This document shows positions 31,780-41,718 of a stretch of 64,000 nt of DNA, one piece after another. The first letter of the stretch is position 1; each line of letters opens with the position of its first letter. The stretch lies in assembly GCA_017441605.1 (NCBI GenBank), contig JAFRXD010000082.1:1-64000 (forward strand). Reading direction: 5' to 3'. Source of the stretch: Thermoguttaceae bacterium (GTDB lineage: Bacteria > Planctomycetota > Planctomycetia > Pirellulales > Thermoguttaceae). The position numbers and the translations under genes were made by a program. Below the pieces are notes generated by a model. That model worked only from the letters and a program-made list of their open reading frames with translations. It ran no database searches and was not told where the DNA came from.

Positions 31780-33849
31780 TTACTCGACGACGATTAGCGC
31801 GGGCTCCCACGCCTTGATCTCGGGGATAACAAAGCGCTTGTAACCGGAGCCGTCCGTTTCGGACGCCTCGACGACTTGTCGCTCGCAAGAGTAGCCGTAG
31901 ACGCTAATCGAGTTTTTCTCGGTCTTTAGCATAATCGCGAGGTTGGTCGCGGGGTCGTAGGTCGAGTTGATCGCGATTCCGGCGAACTGTCCCTTTTCGT
32001 TCGGCTGTCGGAGCCAGAGATGGACTTTGGCGAACGAGTCGACGTAGCCGAGGAGTCGATCCTTGGAAAGCCAGCGCATAATCGCGCGGATTTGCGACTG
32101 CTTGGGATAGTTGAGGATATTGCTCCACGGGAAATAGCCGTTGACGCAAACCCTTCCGCCCAGCGGGTTCTCGTAGATCCCGACGATCGTTTCCGCCTTC
32201 GTTTCGTTGCCGTAGTCGACGCAGCTCGAGAGGGTTTCGACGCCCTCGCGGGTCTTGGCGAGCGAGATTATCGGCTCGCGCCAGAACGATTGGCGCAGGT
32301 CTCGGGTTCTTCCGGCGAACTTTCCGTTCAGCGGGTTCGGTTCGAATTTCTCGATCCCGTCGACGGTTACGACGTCTTTGTACTCCATCCCGGTCAGGTC
32401 GTTGAGGGCGTAAGTTCCCGGATCGTTGAGAAGCCCGAGCGCGTCGTTGTCGGTGTAGACGCCCTGTTTGAAGTATTCCTTGATCGTCTCCGGAGGATTA
32501 TGGTCGACGAAGGGGCGCGACATTAAATAGACGTCGGCGTCTTTCTTGGTCCAGTCGTAAGCGATCGGAATTCCGACGTCGGAGATCCCGCAAGTTAGAT
32601 TTTGGACAGGAATTCGGTACGCCCAGTTGCCGTCGTTTTTCATCCAAAGGGGAAGAACGCCGACGTTCGGAGCGCGCCCGAGTTTTTGGACCGCGAGATT
32701 AAAGAACTCGCGGCGGCTCGCGATCGTCGCGATCATCGGCTCGTACTCGTCGAGCGGCTCGTCGTTCATCGTTAGGACGTTAAACGCCGCGCCGGTGCAG
32801 CCGGCCGCGATGTGGGAGACCGCCTCGAGGGTCGTGACGCTCGCCGATTTCGCCAGCGGTTGGTACGGAAAGTTCTCGATTTCCGATTGAATTACCCGAA
32901 CGCTTGCCGGAAGGAGCGCGATTTGACGCCCGATTTCGTGCGACTTGCCAAACAGCCCGTCCATGTACGATTGGTCGTAGAACCCGCCCCCGGGGCGCCA
33001 GTAGACCTCCTTGTCGCGATTCGGACCCGAGAGGGCCGTCGCCCAACGCGCGAAGTCGTAGCCCTCGTCGTAGCGCTCGCCGGTCATAAATCCAAGCGGC
33101 ATATCGGGCTTTAAGCCATGGACCGTCTTTTCGATTAGGGCGAAAAGTCGGTCGTAGGAGTCGGAGGTCGCCTCGCGAACTTTCGCCAGAATCTTCGGGT
33201 CGGCGAGAACGTTCCTCAGCTCCTCGCGAGTCGTTTCTTTGCCCAACTTTTCCGAGATCAGCTTCATGCACTCGTCGCAATAGCAGAGCGAGCCAGCCGA
33301 TCCCGCGGAGTCGAGCATGTGCCAAGTTCTCACGTCGTCGTCGATCCAGATATAGTCCGGGTCGGCGTTGGCGAGATCGGTAAAGATTCGCTTAATCCGC
33401 TCTTTAAAGATCTCTTGATTGGCGCAAAGGGTTCCTTGGGCGATCGTTCCGTCGATCGTCATCGCGCGCGGAAACTCCGGGCCGATCGAGTGGGGGAGGT
33501 CCTCCGGGTGGTGCCCGAACGTGCAGAGAAGATTGATCCCCGCGCGAAAACCGCGAGCGCGCGTCTTCGCGATTCGATCTTTAAGAACGACGCACCGTCG
33601 CGCCAATTCGTCGTCGGTCACCGGCGAGTGAATCGTTTGCGTGAAGTAGGTAACCTCGTCGGTCGCCTCGGGATACTTCTCAAAAAGGTCGAGCAATTGC
33701 TCGAACCGCGCGTCGTCCGCCCAAATGGCGGGGGATATCCGGAACGCGACCGACGCTTTCTCGAACGGCTCGTCCGCGCGCGAAAGGGTCGCGAAAGAAA
33801 CGATGAAAAACGCGATTAAAAAACAAGTTGTAGTGAATCGATATTTCAT
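31780..33849 (-). CDS. secreted putative glycoside hydrolase-like protein
   Basis: 689 residues with a signal peptide (MKYRFTTTCFLIAFFIVSFATLSRA). Residues 30-420 look like a TIM barrel: AGINLLCTFGHHPEDL, ADPDYIWIDDDVRTWH with clustered acids, a CYCDECMK zinc-like motif after it, LGFMTGERYDEGYDF, and VRVIQSEIENFPYQPL whose Glu could be catalytic. A C-terminal part has beta-rich segments (GGRVCVNGYFPWSNI). The layout recalls GH42-like and related unclassified planctomycete glycosidases, but I cannot place it in a family. The GH32 gene lies 87 bases upstream on the same strand, separated by a moderate hairpin. Confidence 0.65.
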   Translation of the reverse strand: MKYRFTTTCFLIAFFIVSFATLSRADEPFEKASVAFRISPAIWADDARFEQLLDLFEKYPEATDEVTYFTQTIHSPVTDDELARRCVVLKDRIAKTRARGFRAGINLLCTFGHHPEDLPHSIGPEFPRAMTIDGTIAQGTLCANQEIFKERIKRIFTDLANADPDYIWIDDDVRTWHMLDSAGSAGSLCYCDECMKLISEKLGKETTREELRNVLADPKILAKVREATSDSYDRLFALIEKTVHGLKPDMPLGFMTGERYDEGYDFARWATALSGPNRDKEVYWRPGGGFYDQSYMDGLFGKSHEIGRQIALLPASVRVIQSEIENFPYQPLAKSASVTTLEAVSHIAAGCTGAAFNVLTMNDEPLDEYEPMIATIASRREFFNLAVQKLGRAPNVGVLPLWMKNDGNWAYRIPVQNLTCGISDVGIPIAYDWTKKDADVYLMSRPFVDHNPPETIKEYFKQGVYTDNDALGLLNDPGTYALNDLTGMEYKDVVTVDGIEKFEPNPLNGKFAGRTRDLRQSFWREPIISLAKTREGVETLSSCVDYGNETKAETIVGIYENPLGGRVCVNGYFPWSNILNYPKQSQIRAIMRWLSKDRLLGYVDSFAKVHLWLRQPNEKGQFAGIAINSTYDPATNLAIMLKTEKNSISVYGYSCERQVVEASETDGSGYKRFVIPEIKAWEPALIVVE

Positions 33850-33873
33850 AAATCGAACGCTCCGTTGGCAAAG

Positions 33874-33909
33874 GCGCTCGCCCTCGATCTTTCGCGCGAA
33901 GGCGAGCGC
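33874..33909 (-). terminator. hairpin between the GH32 gene and the next gene
   Basis: GCGCTCGCC (33874-33882) and GGCGAGCGC (33901-33909) form a stem; the T-run after it on the minus strand is short (CTTTG), so it may be an attenuator or RNA-stability element. Confidence 0.45.
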
Positions 33910-33936
33910 TCGCGACGAATCGGTGGGGGAAGGGGA

Positions 33937-36132
33937 TTATTGATTCCAGACGCTCTTCATTGTCCAGACTTTCAGCGATTCGACGCGATCTTTCGAGACC
34001 TCTAAGACCGCGCTCTCGTTGTCGTCGGCGGGAACGAAACACTTGGCGATCTGGGAAAGTCCGCCGTTGGTAAAGATTTCCAGCGACGTCCGGTCGAGAA
34101 CGAGACGCAGCGCGACTTTCGAGTCGACGACCGCCAGCGGCGCGACGACCTCGGCGTATTTGATCGTCTTTTCCTTCGCGTTGAGTTCGAATTCTTGCCC
34201 GCGAATCGCGACGACGATCGTCTCGTCCCCCTCGATTTTCAGGGTCGCCTCGACGTCGAGCAGATCGACGCTCGACGCGTCGCTCGACTTCGCGAGGTAC
34301 TCGACCCCACTGTCGCCGACCTTTTTCGTCAGATCCAACTCGCGATCGCGCAACGTTTCGAGCTCGACGACCGGGTAGGTGTTGAGCCGGACGCCCTCGG
34401 GCGTCGTTCGGAGGGTTAGCTCGCGCGGAACGGTGAACTGCTGATTAAAGGGCATGCCGGGGTACTCGCCGCCGCTCATCCACGAGAACTGGATTCGGCG
34501 ACCGGGGGTATCGGAATAAGTCTGCGCGGCGTAGTCGTTTCCGCCCCATTTGGCGTCGAGCGGCTCGGTCGTTCGAACGAACGTCTCGCCGTCGAACGTT
34601 CCGAGCAGGTACTTCCCGTTCCCGCCCCAAAAGACCCATTGCTTGTTCGATTCGTCCCCGTCGACCGGAAGCTCGAAGATATCGGGACATTCGGAGCAAC
34701 CGAGCTTCTCGATTTTGCAAAGTTGATCCCACGATTTGAGATCCTTCGACGCGAAGAGCGCGTAGTCCTCTCCGTCGAGATAGAGCGCGGTCACCCAGCG
34801 CTCCTTGTTCTTGTCCCAGAAGATCTTGGGATCGCGGTTGCCGCCGATCATCCACGGAATCGTCGGATTCCCCTCGTATTTGATCAGCGTTTTTCCGCCG
34901 TCGAGCGAATAGGCGAGGTTCTGCGACGCCTGTTCCCCGTAGCGCATGTTCGGACCGTTTTGCGTGAACATAAAGACGAGCGGAGCCGGGCCGTTCGGAT
35001 CCGTTTGGAAACCGGTCGAATTGGCGACGTCGACCGCGCCGCTACCGGAGAAGACCGTTCCGAGCCGGTCGGCGTAGATCGCGTCCCCTTTTTCCGTCCA
35101 ATGGAGCAAGTCGGGGCTCGTCGCGTGACCCCAAGTCATATTGCCCCATTGGGTTCCGAAAGGATTGTGCTGGAAGAACAGCTCGTAAATCCCGTCGTGG
35201 TAGACCAGCCCGTTCGGGTCGTTCGTCCAGCCGTAGCGGGGACAGAAGTGGAACTGCGGGCGATACTTTTCGTTGTAGGCGTCGTCCTCTCCGTAGGCGT
35301 CGTCGGAGAACGTCAGGGGAGCGAACGCGATATCTTCGTCCGCTTTTTCGACGACGAATTTCATCTTTTGGCCGAGCCAGTCGCCCATATCGATCCGCGC
35401 GACGAAATCGCGGGAGGTCGGGGCGTCGTTCTCTTCGCGCAGCCCCGCCTCAAATTCTCGGCGAACGAGCCCGTCGACCTCGACGCGAACCCAGCGCCGG
35501 GGACGATCTTGACCAATCGGGACGCAAAGATAGCGCTTCTCGATCGTTAGCTCGCGCTCGTTGGCGATTCCGGACTTTTTCTTGTCGCCCAAAACGATTT
35601 GGTCGACGTTAATGTGCCCCCAGCCGCCGGTTTCCTCGTCGACGATTCGGAACCGCGCCTTTTTCCCTTGGAGATCGGAGACGTCCCAGGTCCCCCAGTC
35701 CAATTTCTCGCTACCCCCGGGATTTACGTTCGGACCGCGCGCGATTCGGACGACTTGATCCCCGACGAGCAATTCGAAGCGAACCCCCGGATGGCCGCCG
35801 CCTCCGATTAAGAAGTTGACGTAAGGCTTGGTCAGCTCGATTTCGGGAGACGTCAGTTTGCCGGTCGTTCCGTCGCCGTTGTAGTAGGAGTTGACGAGCC
35901 GCTCGCCGGAATAGCCGTCGACGCTCACTTGACCGGGCAGCGTCCCTTTGGCGGGACCGGGACCGAACGCGTCTCCCTCGACGGTCCAGTCGCCGTAGGT
36001 TTCGCCTTCAAAATCGGCGAAGAGAACGTCTCCCTCGCGAACGTCGGCTCGAGCGGAGCCGGAGGTCGCGAACGGAAGAGCGGAGCAAAGAAGCAAGAGC
36101 GCCATGGTCGGCGCGATTTGTTTTGCGCGCAT
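33937..36132 (-). CDS. secreted GH32 beta-fructosidase (levanase/invertase-like)
   Basis: 731 residues from the ATG at 36132 (GAGG upstream); the signal peptide is MRAKQIAPTMALLLLCSALP... ending ARA. An N-terminal beta-sandwich region (about 30-180, with GGGGHPGVRFELLVGDQVVR) precedes the GH32 propeller. All three catalytic signatures are present: WTNDPNG with the nucleophile at about Asp305, NRDPKIFW, and SECPDIFELP. WMSGGEYPGMPFNQQFTVPREL begins the C-terminal sandwich. The enzyme should release fructose from sucrose or fructans outside the cytoplasm; which linkage is preferred cannot be told. Its neighbour downstream is another secreted hydrolase-like protein, suggesting a carbohydrate-use locus. 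Confidence 0.93.
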   Translation of the reverse strand: MRAKQIAPTMALLLLCSALPFATSGSARADVREGDVLFADFEGETYGDWTVEGDAFGPGPAKGTLPGQVSVDGYSGERLVNSYYNGDGTTGKLTSPEIELTKPYVNFLIGGGGHPGVRFELLVGDQVVRIARGPNVNPGGSEKLDWGTWDVSDLQGKKARFRIVDEETGGWGHINVDQIVLGDKKKSGIANERELTIEKRYLCVPIGQDRPRRWVRVEVDGLVRREFEAGLREENDAPTSRDFVARIDMGDWLGQKMKFVVEKADEDIAFAPLTFSDDAYGEDDAYNEKYRPQFHFCPRYGWTNDPNGLVYHDGIYELFFQHNPFGTQWGNMTWGHATSPDLLHWTEKGDAIYADRLGTVFSGSGAVDVANSTGFQTDPNGPAPLVFMFTQNGPNMRYGEQASQNLAYSLDGGKTLIKYEGNPTIPWMIGGNRDPKIFWDKNKERWVTALYLDGEDYALFASKDLKSWDQLCKIEKLGCSECPDIFELPVDGDESNKQWVFWGGNGKYLLGTFDGETFVRTTEPLDAKWGGNDYAAQTYSDTPGRRIQFSWMSGGEYPGMPFNQQFTVPRELTLRTTPEGVRLNTYPVVELETLRDRELDLTKKVGDSGVEYLAKSSDASSVDLLDVEATLKIEGDETIVVAIRGQEFELNAKEKTIKYAEVVAPLAVVDSKVALRLVLDRTSLEIFTNGGLSQIAKCFVPADDNESAVLEVSKDRVESLKVWTMKSVWNQ

Positions 36133-36226
36133 AATTTTCCCTCGGGTTGGAGCGAGTTTGAGTTCCGCCTCGCGACGGATTTCGCTCAGTATACCGGAAG
36201 GAGTCGCCGCGCGCAAGCGTTTCGCG

Positions 36227-37330
36227 CTATTCTTGGTCGATTTCCACGTCGACGATCGGCTCGACCCCGCGTTTCGCCGTGAATTTGCCGAACATAAAAT
36301 CGGAGAGCAAATTGCGGCCCAGCACGGACCGAATCGCCGGGCGCGGCGAGGTCGACGCGTAAAGCAGGTACTGCTCGCGACCCAGTTGGATTTTATAGCC
36401 GACCGCGGAGTCTTCCGGGGCGACCTCCATATTCTCGCCGACCGTCAGAGGGCGCCAAGAGCGGGGTCGAGCGACGCGCCGCGCGTTCAGGTCGATCAGG
36501 AGCGCCGACACGAGCGAACCCCCGTTGCGACGCGACGTTAGCTCCAGACCGAACGGGCGCTTTTTCGCGACCAACTCCCCTCGCGATTTGTCCGCTTTCC
36601 ATTCCGGAAGCGCCAGGGGGAAAATCCCCGCGAGATTCTCGAACGTTTCCGCCTCGGTCGGCTCCTCCGAGTAGAGCTCCGCGAAAAGCCGCTCCTCTTC
36701 GGAGAGGTCGTCGAGCTTTTTTTTCGCGACCCGCGTTTTCTTCGCCGCTTTTTCCTCGATTCGACGACGACGGAGCGCTAGCTCCCGCGCCTCCTCGTCC
36801 TCGAGAACCTCGACCTCGCTCGACAACGGAAAGAACGCGCGGTTTTCCATCGCCGGGGAGTTTTCGCGATCCGCCTCGCTTCCGGAAAATTCGTCGAGAA
36901 TAAGGAGAAGGGACTCGTTTCGCGCGAGAAGGAATCGCCGAGAGAATCGGCGACCGCCGGTCAGCGGAACCGACGTTTCGACGAACGAGCGGTCCGAGTC
37001 GAAATCTTGGCACAGGATTTCGGCGGGCGCGGTCGGGCGGAGCGGCTCCCCGTCGACCGAGAGCCGCGTCGTCAGCGCGCCTTCGAAAAGCGCCCGGTTT
37101 TTCGCGAAGAGCGCGAGTTCCGAGTCGAGGGACTCGGGGGGTTCGGAGAGCGCGGCCGAAAATTCGACGAAAAGCTCGACCCCTTTTCCGTCGTCGAGCG
37201 AATCGGCGAGAAGAAGGTATTGGCCGTCTTCCGAAAACGCGGACGAGACGGTCGGATCGTCGATTTCGGCTCCCAGCGCCTCGAGCGCTCGATTTTTAAG
37301 AGAAACGTTTGCTTCGCGCGGACTTGACAT
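36227..37330 (-). CDS. conserved-looking protein of unknown function
   Basis: 367 residues, no signal peptide or membrane segment. Beta-rich segments (YLLLADSLDD, ELFVEFSAAL, SLLLILDEFSG, GYKIQLGREQYLLYAST) surround a basic/acidic helical insert at about 175-230 (EEARELALRRRRIEEKAAKK). The C-terminal part (RRVARPRSWRPLTVGEN, then LLSDFMFGKF) recalls heparinase II/III-like C-terminal beta-sandwiches, but too weakly for a call. It is separated from the GH32 gene by 94 bases and could be its operon leader. The promoter lies in the 180 bases shared with hemL; TACAAT is visible on the minus strand near 37382. Confidence 0.65.
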   Translation of the reverse strand: MSSPREANVSLKNRALEALGAEIDDPTVSSAFSEDGQYLLLADSLDDGKGVELFVEFSAALSEPPESLDSELALFAKNRALFEGALTTRLSVDGEPLRPTAPAEILCQDFDSDRSFVETSVPLTGGRRFSRRFLLARNESLLLILDEFSGSEADRENSPAMENRAFFPLSSEVEVLEDEEARELALRRRRIEEKAAKKTRVAKKKLDDLSEEERLFAELYSEEPTEAETFENLAGIFPLALPEWKADKSRGELVAKKRPFGLELTSRRNGGSLVSALLIDLNARRVARPRSWRPLTVGENMEVAPEDSAVGYKIQLGREQYLLYASTSPRPAIRSVLGRNLLSDFMFGKFTAKRGVEPIVDVEIDQE

Positions 37331-37425
37331 AGAACCCTCGGAAAAAATAGGCGTCGAGGAAATCCCGGCGCGCGAGCGTTATTGTATCGCGAATCCCGCG
37401 TTTGAAAACCGGAAAAAACCGGCTC

Positions 37426-37454
37426 TTGAGATTTTCTTCCCTCGGCGCTATACT
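37426..37454 (+). promoter_or_regulatory. promoter of hemL
   Basis: TTGAGA (37426-37431), 17-base spacer, TATACT (37449-37454), about 50 bases before the ribosome site of hemL. Confidence 0.65.
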
Positions 37455-37512
37455 GAAGCCGGTTTTCGAGCCGATCGACTCGAGCTTTATAAGAGACAAG
37501 GAGCGAGCGAAA

Positions 37513-38808
37513 ATGAATCGCGAAAAGAGCCGCGAAATTTTTGAAAAAGGGACGACCCTTATGCCCGGCGGGGTCAATAGTCCGGCGAGAGCGTTCGGGG
37601 GCGTCGGAGGAACCCCGGTCGTCTTCGAGCGCGCGAAAGGCGCCGAAATGTTCGACGTCGACGGCAACGCCTACGTCGACTTCGTGCTCTCTTGGGGGCC
37701 GATGATTCTGGGGCACGCCGATCCTCGCGTTTGCGACGCGCTCCGCGAGGCGGTCGCCAAGGGTACCAGCTTCGGCGCCCCGACAAAAGCGGAAAACGTT
37801 TTGGCGGAAATGATTATCGACTCCGTTCCCTCGATCGAAAAAGTTAGGCTCGTGAACTCCGGAACCGAGGCGACGATGAGCGCGATTCGCCTCGCGCGCG
37901 GATTCACCGGGCGCGACAAGATCGTGAAATTTATCGGCTGCTACCACGGCCACGTCGACAGCCTCTTGGTCGCCGCGGGGAGCGCCGCCGCGACCCTCGC
38001 GGTTCCCAACTCCCCCGGCGTTACCGCCGGTACCGCCGCCGACACGCTGCTCGTCGAGTACAACGACGTCGCCGCGGTTCGCGAGACGTTCGCGAAATTC
38101 GGCTCGGAAATCGCGGGCGTTATCGTCGAGCCGGTCGCGGGGAACATGGGCTGCGTTCCCGGAACCCGGGAGTTCCTCGAAACCCTGCGCGAGGAAACGC
38201 GCAAGTCGGGGTCCCTGCTGATTTTCGACGAAGTGATGTCGGGCTTTCGCGTCGCGCTCGGTGGCGCCGGGGAGTATTACGGAATCGTTCCCGACCTAAC
38301 GACGCTCGGCAAGATCGTCGGCGGAGGGCTCCCCGTCGGAGCCTACGGAGGGCGCGCCGATATTATGGACGCCGTGACCCCCGTCGGGAAAGTGTACCAA
38401 GCCGGCACCCTTAGCGGCAATCCGCTCGCGACCGCCGCGGGAATCGCGACTCTCGAGGCGATTCGCTCCGATTCGGAGTTTTACGCGAAAATCGACCGGA
38501 TCACGACCCGGCTCGCCGACGGGATCGAGCGCGTCGCGAAAGACGCGGGGGTTAAAATCGCCGTTCCGCATATCGGGGGCATGGCGACGATCTTCTTCCT
38601 CTCGGAACAAGACGACGCCGTTCGCGATTGGCCGAGCGCGTCGCGCTGCGATAAAGCGCGATTCGCCAAGTTCTTCTGGAAACTCCTCGATTCCGGCGTC
38701 TATCTTCCGTGTAGCCAGTTCGAGACGATGTTTACCTGCATAGCGCACGACGACGCGACGATCGACCGCGTCGTCTCGATCGCGGCCGACGCGCTCAAGG
38801 CGATTTAA
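37513..38808 (+). CDS. hemL: glutamate-1-semialdehyde 2,1-aminomutase
   Basis: 431 residues, full length. HemL converts glutamate-1-semialdehyde to 5-aminolevulinate using PLP, so this organism uses the C5 route to haem. Landmarks: LMPGGVNSPARAFGGVGG, the glycine-rich VNSGTEATMSAIRLARG cofactor loop, KFIGCYHGHVDSLL, the FDEVMSGFR motif, the PLP-lysine segment LGKIVGGGLPVGAYGG, and GTLSGNPLATAAG. AAGGAG lies 11 bases before the ATG at 37513; an upstream in-frame ATG sits before the promoter. A CPBP protease gene follows after 23 bases. Confidence 0.97.
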   Translation: MNREKSREIFEKGTTLMPGGVNSPARAFGGVGGTPVVFERAKGAEMFDVDGNAYVDFVLSWGPMILGHADPRVCDALREAVAKGTSFGAPTKAENVLAEMIIDSVPSIEKVRLVNSGTEATMSAIRLARGFTGRDKIVKFIGCYHGHVDSLLVAAGSAAATLAVPNSPGVTAGTAADTLLVEYNDVAAVRETFAKFGSEIAGVIVEPVAGNMGCVPGTREFLETLREETRKSGSLLIFDEVMSGFRVALGGAGEYYGIVPDLTTLGKIVGGGLPVGAYGGRADIMDAVTPVGKVYQAGTLSGNPLATAAGIATLEAIRSDSEFYAKIDRITTRLADGIERVAKDAGVKIAVPHIGGMATIFFLSEQDDAVRDWPSASRCDKARFAKFFWKLLDSGVYLPCSQFETMFTCIAHDDATIDRVVSIAADALKAI

Positions 38809-38831
38809 CGAACCGAGTTGGGAGACGACTT

Positions 38832-39572
38832 ATGACCTCCGAGAACGAAACCCGAGCCAAGCGACCGATTCGCGACGCCGCGATTCTTCTCTTCGCGCTC
38901 TTCTTCCCGAGCCTTTTGACCTGGGCGTACTTCGTTTACGGCAAAGGGCTCGATCCGAGCGTCTCCAAGTATATCTTCGCGTTCGGGAAGGGGTTGCAAT
39001 TCGTCTTCCCCGTCGCGATCGCCGCGCTCGTTCTCAAAATTCGCTGGCTCGTTCGCAAGCCGAATCGGCGCGGACTGCTCGTCGGAGGGCTTTTCGGGCT
39101 GGCGGTCGGGCTCGCGATCTTTTTCCTCGGACGATACGGCGCTTCGTCGGGAAGTTCGTTAGAGCCTCTCTTCGCTCGACTTCGCGAGGAGCTCCTCGCG
39201 CGGCTCGAGCCGATGGGGCTCGCGAGTCGCGGCGCGTTTCTCGTCTTGCTCGTCTTCTATTCCGTTTTTCATTCGGGACTTGAAGAGTACTACTGGCGCT
39301 GGTTCGCGTTCGGGCGGCTCTCGGAGCGGCTTTCTTTCGTTCCCGCCGCCTTGGTCGCCAATCTCGCCTTCGTTTTGCACCACGTTATTCTGCTGAGCGT
39401 TTACTTCGGGCTCGACAACTATTTAACGTGGATCTGCGCCCTCGGCGTCTTTGTCGGGGGCGTCGTTTGGCAGACGATTTATCGCCGCGCCGACTCGATT
39501 TACGGCGCTTGGCTCGGCCACGGCTTAATCGACGCGGGCATTTTCGCCGTCGGCTTTTTGCTTCTTCCGTAA
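38832..39572 (+). CDS. CPBP-family (CAAX-type) intramembrane metalloprotease
   Basis: 246 residues, about six membrane segments (for example 18-36, 53-70, 82-100, 136-150, 170-190, 200-240). The two catalytic motifs of the Abi/CPBP family are visible: EEYYWR (151-156, EExxxR) and HH (183-184, in FVLHHVI), plus a distal GAWLGHGLID with the third-motif histidine. Members cleave or modify membrane-embedded peptides, including prenylated-protein and bacteriocin-related functions; the target here is unknown. It lies between hemL and a large membrane protein, all in the same direction with short gaps. Confidence 0.88.
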   Translation: MTSENETRAKRPIRDAAILLFALFFPSLLTWAYFVYGKGLDPSVSKYIFAFGKGLQFVFPVAIAALVLKIRWLVRKPNRRGLLVGGLFGLAVGLAIFFLGRYGASSGSSLEPLFARLREELLARLEPMGLASRGAFLVLLVFYSVFHSGLEEYYWRWFAFGRLSERLSFVPAALVANLAFVLHHVILLSVYFGLDNYLTWICALGVFVGGVVWQTIYRRADSIYGAWLGHGLIDAGIFAVGFLLLP

Positions 39573-39606
39573 CCTCCGCGACGCGAGAAGATAGGAGATC
39601 CGAACG

Positions 39607-41691
39607 ATGACGAACGAACAAATCGACGACCGACCGGACGCGCCGATTCTTCCCGCGCGCCCCCTTTCCCTCGCCGGAGCCCTCGCGACCCTCCTGGAGG
39701 TCGCCCTTATCTTTGGCGTTTTTGCCGCCTACGGGTCGTGGCCCGTGCCCGACGTCAACGAGCAGTACTACGTCGGCAAGGCGATTCACTTCTGGAACCC
39801 CGATTGGCTAAAAGAGGATCCGTTCCTCAACACGCCCGACTCCCACTGGCTATTTTACGCGGTCTTCGGGCTGCTCTCGTTCGCGTTTCGGCAAAACGCG
39901 CTCGTTTGGGTCGGGCGCTGCCTCGTTTGGCTCGCCACCGCCGCCGCCTGGGTTCGCCTGAGCCGCTCCCTCCTGCGCTCTAGATGGGTCGGCGCTCTAA
40001 CCGCCGCCGCGTTCGCGTTTTGTCTCGAATCGTTCCACCTAGCGGGGGAGTGGATTATCGGGGGAATCGAGGGGAAAGCGCTCTCGTTCCCGTTCGTCTT
40101 CTGGGGACTCGCTTGTTTTATCGAGGGCAAATACAATCGCGCCTGGATTTTATACGGAATCGGGTCGGCGTTTCACGTCTTGGTCGGAGGTTGGGTCGTT
40201 TTGGCCTCGCTCGTCGTTTGGTTTTTCGACTCCCTTCGCAAACCGATTCCAACTCCCGAGGCGCCGAAGAAAGTTTCTCGGTTTAGCGCGCTGTTTCGCA
40301 ACGCGTTAAAGACGTTGCCCGGGCTCTTGGTCGGCGGCGCGATCTCGCTGCTCGGGCTCGTTCCCGCGCTTCGGCTCGACGCGGGCGCGACTCCCGCGGA
40401 AATTCTCGCCTCGCGCAAGATTTACGTCTTCGAGCGACTCTCGCACCACTTGGTCGCCTCGTCCCTGCCTTGGACGTTTCTCGTACGATTCGGGGGGCTG
40501 GTCGCGCTCTTCGCCCTCGCTTGGATTATCGCCGCGTCCCTCGGGGAGCTCGCGACCCCAAACTCCGTCCCCTCCGAGGGTTTGGAAACTTCCGACGCGC
40601 CGTCGCGCCGACGATTCCGCGCGAACCTGTTCGTCTGCGTCGCGCTCCTTTTCGCGCTCGTCGGCGCGACCGTCGACTGGGGCTCGATTTATCTCGAAAA
40701 GATCGGGCGAATCGACGATCGCAAGTTGTTCGCCGCCGGAATTTTGCGATACTACTGGTATCGACTTTCCGACTGGGCGGTTCCGTTCGGGCTGGTCTTC
40801 GCCCTGGGGCGCTGCGCCGACGAGCTAATCGCGCTCGCGCGAGCGAAATTCGACCGCGCTCGCGCCTCCGGTTGGTTCGGGGCCTGCCTCGGGTGGCTCG
40901 CCCTTGGATTCGGCGCCCACTTCGCCGCGCGCTTTTGGTTCGAGCGAACCGCGCGAAAGATCGCCCTATCGAGCGCGGTCGGGGGGCTCGTTCCCCTTCC
41001 CAAGCCGACCGAGGCCCCCTCGTTCGCCGTCGCCCTCGCCGCGGTCGGGATTCTTTTGGCGATTCTCGCGCTCGGTTTCGCGCTCGTCGCCCGCGCTCGA
41101 AAGCGAGGAAACGCCCCGACTTGGCTCGTCTCGGGGCTCGCCGTCTGGACGTGCGTCCTCTTCGTCGCCGCGCCCGGGTGGCGGCTCGCCAAGTTCGTCG
41201 ATCTGCGCGGGACGAAAGTGATTCCGCGCAGCGCTCCCCCAAAGGAGTCGATCGCCGACGGTTGGCTCGACGTCTGCCATTGGGCGCGCGACAATACCCC
41301 GGAAAACGCGATTTTCTTGGCTCCGAGAGGATGCGATTCGTTCAAGTGGGAGGCGAGGCGCGCGGAAGTCGGCTCGTGGAAAGAAATCCCGCAAGACGCG
41401 AAGTCGATTGTGGCGTGGCATAAGAAGATGGAGCGCTTCTACGCCAATCCCGGCGAGGATCCCGACTCCTCGACCCGGTGGAACCAGCCGCTGGTCGGGA
41501 TATTCATTAACAAAGGGCGCGGCAAGATCCTCAAAGAAGCGAAGGAATTCGGGTACCAGTACGCGATCGTCGAGACCCCTCCCTATCTTGTCGCGACGAT
41601 TCCCGAGGCGCTCAAGCGCTGGAAAGAGTTCGAGGAGAACGATATCGTCTATAAGAACGAACAATTCGTCGTTCTCAAGCTCGACGATTAG
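39607..41691 (+). CDS. large polytopic membrane protein, GT-C/DUF6798-like
   Basis: 694 residues with about ten membrane segments in the first 510 residues and a soluble C-terminal domain (530-694). An acidic motif in the first loop (WPVPDVNEQYYVGKAIHFWN) is in the position of the Asp/Glu motif of GT-C-type glycosyltransferases. The C-terminal part contains WARDNTPENAIFLAPRGCDSFKWEARR, which resembles the DUF6798 domain found on such planctomycete proteins. It may transfer sugars from lipid carriers, but this is inferred from topology. Third gene of the hemL unit; closed by the hairpin at 41721. Confidence 0.7.
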   Translation: MTNEQIDDRPDAPILPARPLSLAGALATLLEVALIFGVFAAYGSWPVPDVNEQYYVGKAIHFWNPDWLKEDPFLNTPDSHWLFYAVFGLLSFAFRQNALVWVGRCLVWLATAAAWVRLSRSLLRSRWVGALTAAAFAFCLESFHLAGEWIIGGIEGKALSFPFVFWGLACFIEGKYNRAWILYGIGSAFHVLVGGWVVLASLVVWFFDSLRKPIPTPEAPKKVSRFSALFRNALKTLPGLLVGGAISLLGLVPALRLDAGATPAEILASRKIYVFERLSHHLVASSLPWTFLVRFGGLVALFALAWIIAASLGELATPNSVPSEGLETSDAPSRRRFRANLFVCVALLFALVGATVDWGSIYLEKIGRIDDRKLFAAGILRYYWYRLSDWAVPFGLVFALGRCADELIALARAKFDRARASGWFGACLGWLALGFGAHFAARFWFERTARKIALSSAVGGLVPLPKPTEAPSFAVALAAVGILLAILALGFALVARARKRGNAPTWLVSGLAVWTCVLFVAAPGWRLAKFVDLRGTKVIPRSAPPKESIADGWLDVCHWARDNTPENAIFLAPRGCDSFKWEARRAEVGSWKEIPQDAKSIVAWHKKMERFYANPGEDPDSSTRWNQPLVGIFINKGRGKILKEAKEFGYQYAIVETPPYLVATIPEALKRWKEFEENDIVYKNEQFVVLKLDD

Positions 41692-41718
41692 TCGTCCCGC
41701 TTTCGCGAGCCAAAGCAA

